64,000 nt of DNA from Rhynchopus euleeides (taxonomy: Eukaryota; Euglenozoa; Diplonemea; Diplonemida; Diplonemidae). Location of the stretch: contig OY723285.1 of the NCBI GenBank assembly GCA_963210315.1, positions 1,364,001 through 1,428,000 on the forward strand, given 5' to 3'. Each line of letters begins with the position of its first letter. Position 1 is the stretch's first letter. Positions 19,778-29,900 of the stretch are shown piece by piece. The notes beneath the pieces were generated by a model that was not told the DNA's origin, searched no databases, and saw only the letters and a program-made list of their open reading frames with translations. The translations under genes were made by a program, and so were the position numbers.

Positions 19778-19995
19778 AAAAAGAGAAAGGCTTTGCGCAG
19801 TCCGTGGGAGAAAGTAAGTTGGAGCTTGTCGTTACCTGAGGTGTGGGGGGTTGTGTGTAAAACCCAAGAATTATACGGACTGCAAGCCAACATTCCTGTG
19901 ACCGAATAGAGAAGGGGAGAGATGGCATGGAACCGAGGGGAGAGGGGGGCAGGAACCTTGGGAACTCCGACTAGTGAGCAGGCCCACTGTGGCCA
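19778..19995 (-). repeat. Ngaro copy 2 repeat A1 (5' end)
   Basis: Matches the A half of the 490-bp unit from TGGCCACAGTGGGCC to CTTTCTCTTTTT. Probably holds the promoter of the element, because transcription must start upstream of gag at 19739. Right flank is GCGCCCACA. Confidence 0.82.
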
Positions 19996-20193
19996 GCGCC
20001 CACACTCCGTCTGCTCCTCTCAGACCCCGACGAGTGGGCGGGGCGTATGCTGGCTTCCGGGGGTGGCGAAGACGTGGACCAGGTGGCCCTCCGTGGGGTG
20101 GCGGTGGCCCTCGACGTCCACGCTGTGGTTTTTAGAGACAACCTCCCCCCTCTTCTCGTGGCCCCAGGTGAACAAGGTGACCAACGCTACTAG
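19996..20193 (+). pseudogene. OTU-like fragment, 3' part
   Basis: Continues the frame of 14859-15221 after the Ngaro copy 2 insertion: APTLRLLLSDPDEWAGRMLA, then EDVDQVALRGVAVALDVHAV and VAPGEQGDQRY-stop at 20191-20193. The D-x-W and DVDQVALRGVAVAL parts match EASWADQVAVHGLAL of the 37283-38866 OTU-like protein and RTWADFIALAAAA of LINE-A. The catalytic histidine region is missing because repeat X starts at 20174. Confidence 0.5.
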
Positions 20194-20479
20194 TCGGCCG
20201 ACAGGCCGACAGCTGTCGGGTCGGTCGGTCGGCCCGATTTTTGCCTGTCGGTCGGTCGGTCGGCCTCTCGGGCCACCTCACAAACCGACATTTTTTCGGC
20301 CCAAACCGCCCAGAAACCCACGGAATGGCGGTGCATCGGCTGCATCTCGCGATTTTTCACCGGCAGGTGGGTTTGGGTCGAATTCTGCCCACCCGAAAAA
20401 ACCACCCCCAACTTTCTGAAAAATCTACATGTCTCGAAAATTTTTCCCCGTGGCAAAAAAAAAAAAGTGTCACCCAATC
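20174..20479 (+). repeat. Repeat X, right copy
   Basis: Inverted partner of 14550-14878, from AAGGTGACCAACGCTAC to AAAAAAGTGTCACCCAATC. Its outer end is cut by the hAT-1 insertion at 20480; the eight bases ACCCAATC (20472-20479) are the presumed hAT target site. Confidence 0.8.
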
Positions 20480-23400
20480 CAGGGCTGTTCCTAACTGGGG
20501 GGCTGGTTCCCCACTTTCAGGATTCTGAACTTTTTTTCTAAGAACTTTTGTACGGGGAAAAAAAGTTTTTTTCTAAGAATTTTGTAAGGGAAATTTTTTT
20601 TTCTAAGGGTTTTTCGCAGAGGAAATTTTTTTTTCTAAGATTTTCCCAGTCGACAGGGCGCACACAAGGATGGAAGGGAAGTCTCTCCCCCGTACAGTTC
20701 GCCTTGCTGGCCAACTGGAGACTCCGCAGGATGACCCCGCCCACCTCCTCTTGCCTCGGTTTGCGTGTTGCTGGTGTGTTGCCTGTGTATTGCTGTTGTA
20801 TTGCACTCCTGAGGACCTCCCTATTTATTCCCACTCGACTACCCTTCGACAGGACCCTGACCTCACACTCACCCAACCTCACGTACTCCGCGAATATGGT
20901 GCGCACCACTGCAAAAATCTCCGGGAGCTTTTGGGCTTTCAGGCCTGAAGGGGCCAGTAGGGGGGTGGCGTCGGGGAGTGGCAGCTTTGTAACTATCCTC
21001 CAGCTGCTGGCATGTACAGTACTGCGGGAGTGCCAAGGTGTATTGAGCAACCTCCTCCAGTCCCTGCGGAGCACAACCCCCGATGAGAACGAGCCCCAGA
21101 TGATCACCTCGCAGGACCCGCAGCGACCCAACCCTGACGTCAGTCTCTCCGCCCTCGGACACAAACACCCGCACCTGAAGCACCTCTGCACCACCAAAAG
21201 CGCCACCGTCTACAGCTGCCCATCTTGTGGTGAGTTCCGCACAGCTATTACAGACAGCATGGTTGTGATGTTGGGCGTCGTGAAGGACGAGGTGCAGCGC
21301 GTTGCTTCTCAATTTATGGAGAAGCAAGGTCCGTGCACATGTGGTGCTGTCCGGGCTGCGCAGTTCTGCGTCGAGAAGGCCCCGCACCTCCTGTTCCTCT
21401 CGACGCAGCGGTTTTCTGCATCCGGCGAGAAGCAGAAGCACCTGACGGAGCTTGCGGAAACCGTCAACGTCAAGGAATTAAGAGACCTCTCCGCCCTTCG
21501 TGAGCTTGGCGTTGACGGCAACGGGGTGGTGCAGGTGGGCACGGTGCAGCCGGTGAATCACCGGTACCGGTTTGTCGGTGCATCGTGCACAAAGTCCGGG
21601 CTGACCCTCGCGAAGGGGATCGCCTGGGAGACGCTGTGCGCTCGTGGCCCCGCCACCACTCTGAAGTGGAAGTCGATCACGACTGATCGTGTGACGGATT
21701 GCTCTGTGGCGCCGTTCAATCGTGCGAACGCGAAGCCAGCACTCGTGCTGTACGCACGTGAGGCATCGGACGGTGACGGGCACGACGTCGATGCTTCGCA
21801 TGATGCGCCGCCGCCTCCTCCTCCGGATCCCCTGGCCGCCTCTCCTGCAGCTACCACCGCCGCCCCTGTCGCCCCTGCACCCCACGCCGCCTTCTACACC
21901 GGGGAAGGGGCGTGCCACGTCGCCGCGTTCGACAGCGCCGGGCGACTGTCCCCATGGCTGACCGCCATGAAGCTCGCCCAATCAACCGGAGGCGTCAACA
22001 TTGGGCTTGTACCAGGGTGGGTTCAACGGGATCTATACAGTTCTGGACACTACTGCCTCCGAGTGCTTGACTGCCTAGCAAGGTCAATTCCCATTACGGA
22101 GCCGACGCGTACCAGTGCTGCGGCGCTTCTGGAGGGCGTTGACTCCCCCGAAGCGGAGGCCCTCACGGTGAAGCTCAGGCGTCCGCGATTGATGGATACG
22201 AGATTCCTCGTGGACGAAGAGTTGGACACCAACACCGCGTCAGTGGCCCTGCAGACTTTCCGCACATCCCGCGGTTTAAATGTTCACTTTTCTATCGTCG
22301 ACACCACACAGCCTCGCACCTTCGGCTTGCTTCTTCCGTCGTTGATGGCCCAGTACCCCTTGCGGCTTGTCTTCGACACAGCAAAGGCGCACTTCCTTCT
22401 TTTGATGGCAGCAAACAAGAAGTACGTGCCAGAGGGCTCAATGGTGAACGGTCTCCTTCGGATTCAGCAGCGGCAGGCACAGCTCGCCATACAGGAGAAG
22501 CAGCAGCGGAAGATCCACGCTGCAGCCTCCGGTGTGGTGCGTCTCCCTGATGGGAGGTGGAGGTGCACCACGTGTGCACCGTTCTTGGTGCAGCTGGAGG
22601 GGGAGTTCTCGGAGCAACCCCACTTGCTCCGGTATGCACGCGGCGAAGCGTCTATGTCTGCCACGACAGTTGGGCGCCAGCAAAGCAATATCCGCCGCCA
22701 CATGGGTGGTGCGGCGCACAAGAGAGCAGTGCAGTTGTCCACGCCTGGGAGTGAAAACACCAATGTGACAGCTACAGATATCCCCAAGCAGACGCTGTGC
22801 GCGAAGGTGAAGGTGACCAGCGAGCAGTACACAAGTCTGGTCAAGTCAACCTGGTGTACAACGTGGCAACGGCGACGCAACGGGCGGAGGGGCTGAGCAG
22901 TGTGGGTGCGAGGTTGCAGGACGACAAGCGGAAGGGGCTGCATGTCCTGGACACCCACTACTCTCGAAAAGTCGCGAAGGAGTTCCAGACGATACTCTGG
23001 GAGGTGCTCCTGAGGGGAGTGGTGGGTGCGGTGCGTGCGTGTCGGGCGGCAACCCTGAAGGTGGACGGTACCACGTTCGCCCGCATCGACTTGATGATCG
23101 TCATCGTTTCGGGGATCAGCAGGACGGATTGTGCTATGAAAGATTGGTGTGTGGGCACAGTCGACTTGAAGAAAGCTGACGCAGAGTCGCAGAAGGACGA
23201 GCTGGTCAAGTTGTTCGACAGCCTCCAGCTGTCGCAGTGGGCGCGGCGTTCGCTGAAGGGATTCGCGGCAGACGGGGCATCAACGATGAAGAGTCTCAGG
23301 GGGAAGCTCGAGATCGCGTGGGGATGCACTCTCATCGATGTGCATGATGCTGCCCACATGCACCAGCTGTCCGTCGGCCTCATCAAGAAGACACGAAAGG

Positions 23401-23684
23401 TTGTTGAACATAGCCGCCTCCTCCGACACTGGTTTGCCTTCTTCAGATCAACCGCCAGGCAGAAGTCTCTGCAGATCATTTCCGGTGGGAAATGTCTCTC
23501 CTTCCCGAAGGAGCACTCCGTGCGTTGGGCAGCTGCAACGTTCCGTCGCCTGAACGCGGCTGTGGTGAACTTTGACTTCACTGTCGCTATGCTCGGGGAG
23601 ATCCAGCCGCCGCCGTTCTTCTTCCACAAGCTCACCCCCGAGTATTCCCTCTCGACTTGCATCTTGGCTGACGTCTTCGACATC

Positions 23685-24174
23685 TGGCCACAGTGGGCCT
23701 GCTCACTAGTCGGAGTTCCCAAGGTTCCTGCCCCCCTCTCCCCTCGGTTCCATGCCATCTCTCCCCTTCTCTATTCGGTCACAGGAATGTTGGCTTGCAG
23801 TCCGTATAATTCTTGGGTTTTACACACAACCCCCCACACCTCAGGTAACGACAAGCTCCAACTTACTTTCTCCCACGGACTGCGCAAAGCCTTTCTCTTT
23901 TTCCCTTCCCTCCCACCCGGGGTGTCGTTCGGCGCTGATCGCGCGGCTCTTCCGCTGCGTCCTGCGGCGACCTGCGTCTTTGGTGACTTCAGCCGCGCGC
24001 TCAGCGTACCCCTGCGCTACGAACAGTAATGGTAACAGAAGATCGTGCTGCCCACTTCCCACTCCCCTCTCCACCACACTTGTAGGAAGGCTAAGTGCCA
24101 AGAGGGCAAGGCTTGCCCGGAATGTGTTGCTGCGTACACTTAGCCTCCCTCACACAGGAACCGATGGGGAACTC
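23685..24174 (+). repeat. Solo 490-bp Ngaro split direct repeat inside hAT-1
   Basis: Starts TGGCCACAGTGGGCC and ends GATGGGGAACTC, matching the A2B2 unit of the Ngaro copies. Flanks are GACATC and AATAAA; joining them restores the transposase frame (Asp-Ile then Asn-Lys), with no target duplication. The body of the element is absent. Confidence 0.9.
24088..24146. promoter_or_regulatory. Nested palindromes in the Ngaro repeat (candidate recombinase site)
   Basis: AGGCTAAGTG (24088-24097) and CACTTAGCCT (24137-24146) are perfect 10-bp inverted arms. Between them lies GGGCAAGGCTTGCCC (24104-24118), itself a palindrome with a one-base centre. The arrangement is repeated in each full 490-bp unit and in B1. 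It lies ~30-90 bp from the unit end, which suits a tyrosine-recombinase binding or cruciform site; the function is inferred. Confidence 0.45.
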
Positions 24175-25569
24175 AATAAAGGGGTGAGCGAGGCGTTGCA
24201 GAAGCGAGACCTGTCGCTCTCGTCGATGGAGAGCATCCTGCAGAATGCACTGACAGTGCATAAGGTGCTGGCGCGCCAGCCTGGCAAGCACGAAGCCAAG
24301 TTCTATGAGAACCAGGGAACCACATCGTTGCCTCCGGGGGTAGTTGCCGAGATGACTTCCTGGCGCTCAAAGCTCTGCCACACCATCTACAAGGACCTGG
24401 CCAAGAGGTGGGAGGAGTATCCCTGCCGCTCATTCAGCTCTTTCTTCGCGACAAGTGGGAAGGACAGCACGTGCGAGTGCCTCATGGCGCTCGCTTCTCG
24501 CTTGGGTTACGACCAGGCAGAGATTCTCAGCATCGGCATGGAGTGGGTGAAGCTGCGGCTGGAATGCACAGATCTCAGGGGGAACCTTCTGAAAGAGTTT
24601 GTCGTCGACTTCTTGCTGGAATCCGAGAGTTCGACGTTTGCGATAGTGCTTGAGGCCATGGTGGCACTGTCACCCTCGACTGTGTTTGTGGAGGCTGCTT
24701 TTTCAGTTGTAACGCGCATGAGGGGATCGTTCCGGAAGGCACTCTCTGCCGCAAGCATCTCTCAAGAACTGGGCATCACTCTAGAGCTGTCACATGATGA
24801 CGCGGCGCGCAAGATCATCGTTGAAGAAACAGTCAACACGTTCCTCGCCAACAAGAAGCGCCGCTTCACTGCGCGTTCCCTGACGCCTCTTCCAACTCTG
24901 ACAACCGTGGAGCTCGTTGACCTCGATGCAGCCATGGGTTCTCTATTTGCTGGCGTGGAGGATTGTGATGAGGAATCGGACGGCAGCTGGGAAGATGACA
25001 ACGCCGATGCATTGTCGATTGTCAGCCTCGTGGAGGAAGTCCCTGAGGATCCCTTCCTCACTTCGTTGCTTGCAGATGCCGCACCCCCCGTCGTGCCTCC
25101 AGCCACCCTGCAACATGTCACCTTCCAGCTCCCCGCTTCATCGACCCCGGGCACCCCATCGACACTCCCCACACCTCAGCCGGAAGAACCGCCGCAGCTG
25201 CCTCCCACACAGGCGGCACCGGCAGAGCGCAGGAGGGAGGTTGGGCCGCACCCCGAGGAGCCCCAGGAGAAAAGGGCCCGCGTCCATGTCGACATCGATG
25301 TCGACATGGAGGAGGATTGGGGAGAGTGGGCGTACGTTTCGGACGCCGAAACTTCCGAGTGAGCCATCATCGTTCTTAGAAGGGGGGGGGGGGTGGGGGC
25401 GGGGGGGTGGTTTTCATCGTAGAAATCATAGAAAAAGTCCCGCCTGACGGGCACGCGCCTGAAACCTGTGGGGGGGTGAGCAAAAAATCCCTTGTAAAAA
25501 TTCTTAGAAAAAACCTGGTTCCCCGACCCAAAAAACCCGGAAAAAGGGCTGGTTCCCCGCCCAGGCCTG

Positions 25570-25948
25570 ATGGTGACGATCGGTCCAATTAACTTTTTAA
25601 AATGAAGCAATTCAAATGTAAACGTCCACCGACGGATACGCGCAAGTGAAATATATGGGGTCCGGGTCCCAGCCTGCCGTCAGTGTGAGCCCCGCCCAGC
25701 CCCCCTCCGCTTCACTGCCCCTCCCGCCCCACCAGCTATCCCCGTTTGAATCGGATCGGGTTGAGAGGTCACAAAATTAAAGTCGGGATGCTGTCCGTTT
25801 GCGTCAGAATGAAGTTCAGTGCATACTTGCGATTTGAAGTTACTTCCTCAGTTATAGTGCTCACTCATTTCACGCATACAGGCTGAACTCGATCAACACA
25901 ACTGCACTGCAATGCCTTGTCCAATTTTGGCTGAAACACACGATTTTC
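25570..25948. other. Unclassified spacer between hAT-1 and the SDR array
   Basis: No gene is visible. CCACCGACGGATACGCG (about 25628-25644) is shared, with small changes, with a site near 54688, suggesting a short dispersed repeat. Confidence 0.4.
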
Positions 25949-26786
25949 TGGCCACAGTGGGCCTGCTCACTAGTCGGAGTTCCCAAGGTTCCTGCCCCCC
26001 TCTCCCCTCGGTTCCATGCCATCTCTCCCCTTCTCTATTCGGTCACAGGAATGTTGGCTTGCAGTCCGTATAATTCTTGGGTTTTACACACAACCCCCCA
26101 CACCTCAGGTAACGACAAGCTCCAACTTACTTTCTCCCACGGACTGCGCAAAGCCTTTCTCTTTTTCCCTTCCCTCCCACCCGGGGTGTCGTTCGGCGCT
26201 GATCGCGCGGCTCTTCCGCTGCGTCCTGCGGCGACCTGCGTCTTTGGTGACTTCAGCCGCGCGCTCAGCGTACCCCTGCGCTACGAACAGTAATGGTAAC
26301 AGAAGATCGTGCTGCCCACTCCCCACTCCCCTCTCCACCACACTTGTAGGAAGGCTAAGTGCCAAGAGGGCAAGGCTTGCCCGGAATGTGTTGCTGCGTA
26401 CACTTAGCCTCCCTCACACAGGAACCGATGGGGAACTCTGGCCACAGTGGGCCTGCTCACTAGTCGGAGTTCCCAAGGTTCCTGCCCCCCTCTCCCCTCG
26501 GTTCCATGCCATCTCTCCCCTTCTCTATTCGGTCACAGGAATGTTGGCTTGCAGTCCGTATAATTCTTGGGTTTTACACACAACCCCCCACACCTCAGGT
26601 AACGACAAGCTCCAACTTACTTTCTCCCACGGACTGCGCAAAGCCTTTCTCTTTTTCCCTTCCCTCCCACCCGGGGTGTCGTTCGGCGCTGATCGCGCGG
26701 CTCTTCCGCTGCGTCCTGCGGCGACCTGCGTCTTTGGTGACTTCAGCCGCGCGCTCAGCGTACCCCTGCGCTACGAACAGTAATGG
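25949..26786 (+). repeat. SDR tandem array, left part (unit 1 and start of unit 2)
   Basis: Unit 1 is 25949-26438. Unit 2 starts at 26439 and breaks at CAGTAATGG (26786), where the DIRS-B element is inserted; it resumes at 31418. All units run in the same direction. Confidence 0.9.
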
Positions 26787-26997
26787 GAATCATACCTTGG
26801 CCGGGCTATCGCAGACAGGGGGCACACACACGTCGACTCGGCTATAGTTCTCCTGGTGGTGTGTGTGCGCAACGACAAGAAAGGCAAAGGCAATGGGTAG
26901 TGGGGGTGTTGATGGGAAGGGGGAAGGGGGACTTCCGGTTCAGCTTTTCCTCACTTGCAACGCGAAGGGGTTAAGAGATCCCGCGACAACCGCCAAT

Positions 26998-28707
26998 TCA
27001 GGCTGTTGAGGCGAGGTCTCCGCCTGCCCCACCGCGAGTGAAGAAGCGCCGCACCGCAAGTGAAACCTGGTCCCGGGTTTCGGGAGAAGAAATGCAAGAG
27101 GGGGGGATACGGGAAGGGAGATCTGCCGGATTGGCAGAGGTGTGGACGTATCCAACGGAAAAAGACAAAACCTGGAGGGCTGTGAGGTATTCTACCGCCT
27201 CCAGGACGGACTTGTTAATAAGATGGCAGGCGGCACACAGCCGCTTGCGCACAACAGCTGCCACGGTCGTATTGTCGACCCAGATCTCTACAGCCCCCCC
27301 GCACACAGACCGGGGAAGGGCTCGCACTGTTTTGTTGAGGGCCATCGCCTCGAGAATGTTAATGTGCAGCTGGGACTCGGCTGCGGTCCACGAGTCACCA
27401 ATGACCTGCATTTCTTGTGTAAAGGAATCTATTAAGACGCCACCCCAACCCTTGAGGGAGGCGTCAACAAAGCAAGTAAAAGACGGGGGTGTGGACTGAA
27501 TAACTCTCCTGTGGGGGGGAACACGCGCAACCCCCACACACACACACCACTGCCGCAACTCCCGGCAGACCGATGGGGGGATCCGCACAGGGTCAGGCGG
27601 CCGAAGGACCGCCCGGTTCAAAAAATTAGTCACCCGGCGGCGGAACTTGATCCCAAACCAGAACCTCCCCGGGGACACTCCCGAAATGGCGCTGGCGTGG
27701 AGCAACCTTCCACCCAGCGACTCCAGCTCACCAGCCGTCACCCTCTGCCAGTCCACGCTGTCCAGCTTCGCCATCAGCCTGTCCGACGGAGACACGGTCT
27801 GGGCAGCGTGGTCGAATGCCACCCCGAGAAACTCGTAGACCGTCGCCGTGTCCACCGAGTCAGACGGCTTCCATGTCGCAGCGCACGCCGCAGCCACCTT
27901 GTCCATCTGCCGCGTCGCCTCTTCGACACTGGTGCGGGGGCCGGTCAGACGCACGTTGTCGATCCAGACGTCGACCCCCACCTCAGGCGCAGTGCAGAAC
28001 TCCTGGCGGACGTAGTCCCGGTGCCCACCCACAACAGCAGCCAAAGTGTGCATCAGCTCGGGCGCACAACAGTGGCCCATGGGCAACCTCAGCAGCTCAT
28101 ACCAGTCCCCCGACTCGTCAGCGAAGCGAAAGAACCTCCGTGCAGGCGCAGGGATGGGGATCTGATAAAACCCGCACTTGAAATCCCGCGCCGACCCACA
28201 CTCCGCAAACACCGCGTCGAGGTACCCCGAGATGTGCCCCAGGGGGACGTGTGCCGCGTAGGACTCCTCCAAGTTGTCGTTTGCCTGCTTGGTCCAGAGG
28301 ATGAACCTCTGCCGCAACCCGGACGGCTTCTCCTCCATCACAGTAAAGGGCACGCACAGGGAGGGGCCCGGACCCGACGCAGGCCCAGCCACTCCGTTCT
28401 CCACCAGCAGCTCCGCATGCTTGTGTTGTAGATGCGAGGGGCGGGAGCGCCCCTCAGAGGGAGAAGGTGTAGAAGTGCCCGGCGGGGGTGCATCGGGGAA
28501 CGTCAGCCGCCACACCTCGTCGAACCTGCGCCTCACAGTGGCGGTCATCCTCGCCCGCAGCGCCTCGACGTCCATCTCCGCCACAGAAGACACATGCAGG
28601 GGCGCACGGCGCTCCTCCTCCGTCGCCGGCAGCCTCGACTGGTGCGCACGCCGCGTCACCGAGTGCAGCCCCCGCTGCTTGCGGCAAAAGGACTCAGGGT
28701 CGGCCAT
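26998..28707 (-). CDS. DIRS-B reverse transcriptase / RNase H
   Basis: 569 residues from ATG 28707 (MADPESFCRKQRG). The start overlaps the recombinase stop as TGATG, which favours stop-restart translation. RT motif A is ARDFKCGFYQIPI (Asp175), motif B is LLRLPMGHCCAPELMH, and motif C is VWIDN (Asp250-Asn251), the Asn variant also seen in the Ngaro copies. RNase H motifs are CFVDASLKGWGG, NILEAMALN, EIWVDNTTVAAVV and NPADLPSR. There is no methyltransferase domain after RNase H. The much longer open frame to 30732 only shadows the recombinase and gag genes. Intact. Confidence 0.86.
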   Translation of the reverse strand: MADPESFCRKQRGLHSVTRRAHQSRLPATEEERRAPLHVSSVAEMDVEALRARMTATVRRRFDEVWRLTFPDAPPPGTSTPSPSEGRSRPSHLQHKHAELLVENGVAGPASGPGPSLCVPFTVMEEKPSGLRQRFILWTKQANDNLEESYAAHVPLGHISGYLDAVFAECGSARDFKCGFYQIPIPAPARRFFRFADESGDWYELLRLPMGHCCAPELMHTLAAVVGGHRDYVRQEFCTAPEVGVDVWIDNVRLTGPRTSVEEATRQMDKVAAACAATWKPSDSVDTATVYEFLGVAFDHAAQTVSPSDRLMAKLDSVDWQRVTAGELESLGGRLLHASAISGVSPGRFWFGIKFRRRVTNFLNRAVLRPPDPVRIPPSVCRELRQWCVCVGVARVPPHRRVIQSTPPSFTCFVDASLKGWGGVLIDSFTQEMQVIGDSWTAAESQLHINILEAMALNKTVRALPRSVCGGAVEIWVDNTTVAAVVRKRLCAACHLINKSVLEAVEYLTALQVLSFSVGYVHTSANPADLPSRIPPSCISSPETRDQVSLAVRRFFTRGGAGGDLASTA

Positions 28708-29636
28708 CACAGATGCCGTGTCACCTCCTGCGTCCGCAGCGCCCTCGCCATCTCCGTGTGGCATCCCCCGTAGCGGATGGTGGTGCTGGAGAGGCCGCCC
28801 TCGCCGTGATGCTTCGCGAGGCGGCCCACCAGCATCTCCGACAGATCCGCTCCCGACGCGATGAGCCCGAAGAGGAAGGTGAGCGCCCCGCGCTTCACGC
28901 TGTGGCCCGAGTAGGCCTCCATCCCCGGTGTTGCCCGCCACATCGCCGTCACATCTGCCGTCGAAACCGCCGTCAGCCGCTCGAAGGGGCGCAGGCGCGT
29001 CACCAGCTCCGCGATGGAGGGGGTCAGGTCCCCGCATATCACCGTCCACTTTGAGGCTGTGAACGGGTTGGCCCGACGGCCCTTCGGGGAGGTGTGCCAG
29101 TCTATTATCACCTCCGTGGGCTGCACCGCGATGAACTGCTCCGACGAGAGGGTGCACACCTCCCCCCACCGGGCCGCGGTCTTCCACGCCGTCAGCGCCG
29201 CCAGTCGGAGATGCGGCTGTTGACACAGCGCCCACGCCACGAGTACCTCCTTCGGCATCGGCGTCGCCTGCTGCTGCGGAATGGCCCCCCCGGCCGCACG
29301 CAGCGCGCTTGCCAGGCTGAGGAGGGGCTGCTGGGCGAGGCCGAGGTGGCGCATCGTCCCGGAGAGCGCCTTTGCGTAGGCCAGCATCCCCTGCGGCGAC
29401 ACCCCTGTCGCCAGCACGAACAGCATGGCGGTGTCGGCGTCGACTTCTAGGCCGTGCTCGTTGGCCCACCGCACCAGCCTTGCCCACAGCAGCTGCCTCT
29501 GTGACGAAGTGCTTCGCGCCCACATACCCGCCACCACGGCCTGCAGGCGCTCCACGGCCTCCCCGGGGCCGACCTCCACCTCTCCCGTGACGCGCACCGC
29601 CACACCCCCGACCCGAGCGGCCACGTGCCGCATCAT
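28707..29636 (-). CDS. DIRS-B tyrosine recombinase
   Basis: 309 residues from ATG 29636. The N-terminal helical part has QLLWARLVRWANEHGLEV and GMLAYAKALSGTMRHLG. The catalytic residues are Arg156 (KTAARWGEV), His245 with Arg249 (SGHSVKRGALTF), His276/277 (AKHHGEGG) and Tyr289 (TTIRYGG). The spacing H-x-x-x-R differs by one from the H-x-x-R of the Ngaro copy. Element integrase, acting on circular DNA. As in the Ngaro copies it precedes RT/RNase H. About 265 bp separate it from gag, including a GTT-rich simple repeat. Confidence 0.86.
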   Translation of the reverse strand: MMRHVAARVGGVAVRVTGEVEVGPGEAVERLQAVVAGMWARSTSSQRQLLWARLVRWANEHGLEVDADTAMLFVLATGVSPQGMLAYAKALSGTMRHLGLAQQPLLSLASALRAAGGAIPQQQATPMPKEVLVAWALCQQPHLRLAALTAWKTAARWGEVCTLSSEQFIAVQPTEVIIDWHTSPKGRRANPFTASKWTVICGDLTPSIAELVTRLRPFERLTAVSTADVTAMWRATPGMEAYSGHSVKRGALTFLFGLIASGADLSEMLVGRLAKHHGEGGLSSTTIRYGGCHTEMARALRTQEVTRHL

Positions 29637-29739
29637 CGCCCTCGCAAAGAGCGGTGTTCTCCCGCTGGCGGCGCCGGATGCGCCTAAGGGCGTTGCGGGC
29701 CCTGGCTGAGCGGGGTGGGGTCGAAGGGATGTGTCGGGT

Positions 29740-29825
29740 GGAGGAGATGTTGTTGAGGTGTTGTTGTTGTTGTTGTCGTTGTTGTTGATGCTGTTGATGT
29801 TGTTGATGTTGTGGATGTGGGGGGG
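29740..29825. repeat. GTT-rich simple repeat in DIRS-B
   Basis: TTGTTGTTGTTGTTGTCGTTG followed by GATGTTGTTGATG-type repeats, lying between the gag stop and the recombinase start. Confidence 0.8.
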
Positions 29826-29900
29826 GTTGGATGGGCGGCGAGGGGCGGGGTGTTGTAGAAGCGCGAGGGGGGGGCGGGCCTGGAGCCGGGAGGTGGGCAG

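Larger units (their letters stand above)
15222..19995 (-). mobile_element. Ngaro-like tyrosine-recombinase retrotransposon, complete copy 2
   Basis: Minus-strand order: A1 (19995-19778), gag (19739-18756), tyrosine recombinase (18732-17668), RT/RNase H (17626-15983), B1 (15966-15712), A2B2 (15711-15222). A1 equals the A half and B1 the B half of the 490-bp A2B2 unit, the A1-body-B1-A2-B2 layout of Ngaro and PAT elements. Removing 15222-19995 joins GTCCGTCGA to GCGCCCACA and restores one OTU-like reading frame with no target duplication, as expected for recombinase-driven insertion. All three genes are intact. Total length is 4774 bp. Confidence 0.92.
20896..25362 (+). pseudogene. hAT transposase, frameshifted and split by a solo SDR
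   Basis: Three blocks: 20896-22896 from MVRTTAKISG; a second frame from about 22840 to 23684; and 24175-25362. Block 1 ends with a BED-like zinc finger (WRCTTC...NIRRHMGGAAHKRA). Block 2 carries the start of the RNase-H-like catalytic fold (KVDGTTFARIDLMIVIVSG, GFAADGASTMKSLRGKLE, DVHDAAHMHQLS), similar to ZBED/ZNF862-type hAT proteins. Block 3 has the C-terminal dimerisation region (SPSTVFVEAAFSVVTRMRGS) and an acidic tail. Blocks 1 and 2 overlap in different frames near 22840-22896, a frameshift or unrecognised intron. Blocks 2 and 3 are separated by exactly 490 bp, the solo repeat at 23685-24174, and are in phase without it. The gene cannot make full-length enzyme as it stands. Confidence 0.82.
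20480..25569 (+). mobile_element. hAT-1 DNA transposon
   Basis: The left end CAGGGCTG (20480) and right end CAGGCCTG (25562-25569, palindromic) resemble hAT termini. Subterminal TTTCTAAGA(A) motifs occur four times on the left (about 20536, 20571, 20601, 20633) and in reverse at the right end (TTCTTAGAA near 25373 and 25501), as for hAT transposase-binding repeats. Inside is a hAT transposase gene, frameshifted and split by a solo Ngaro repeat. The 8-bp left flank ACCCAATC is not repeated at 25570, so the right flank has been rearranged. Confidence 0.78.
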
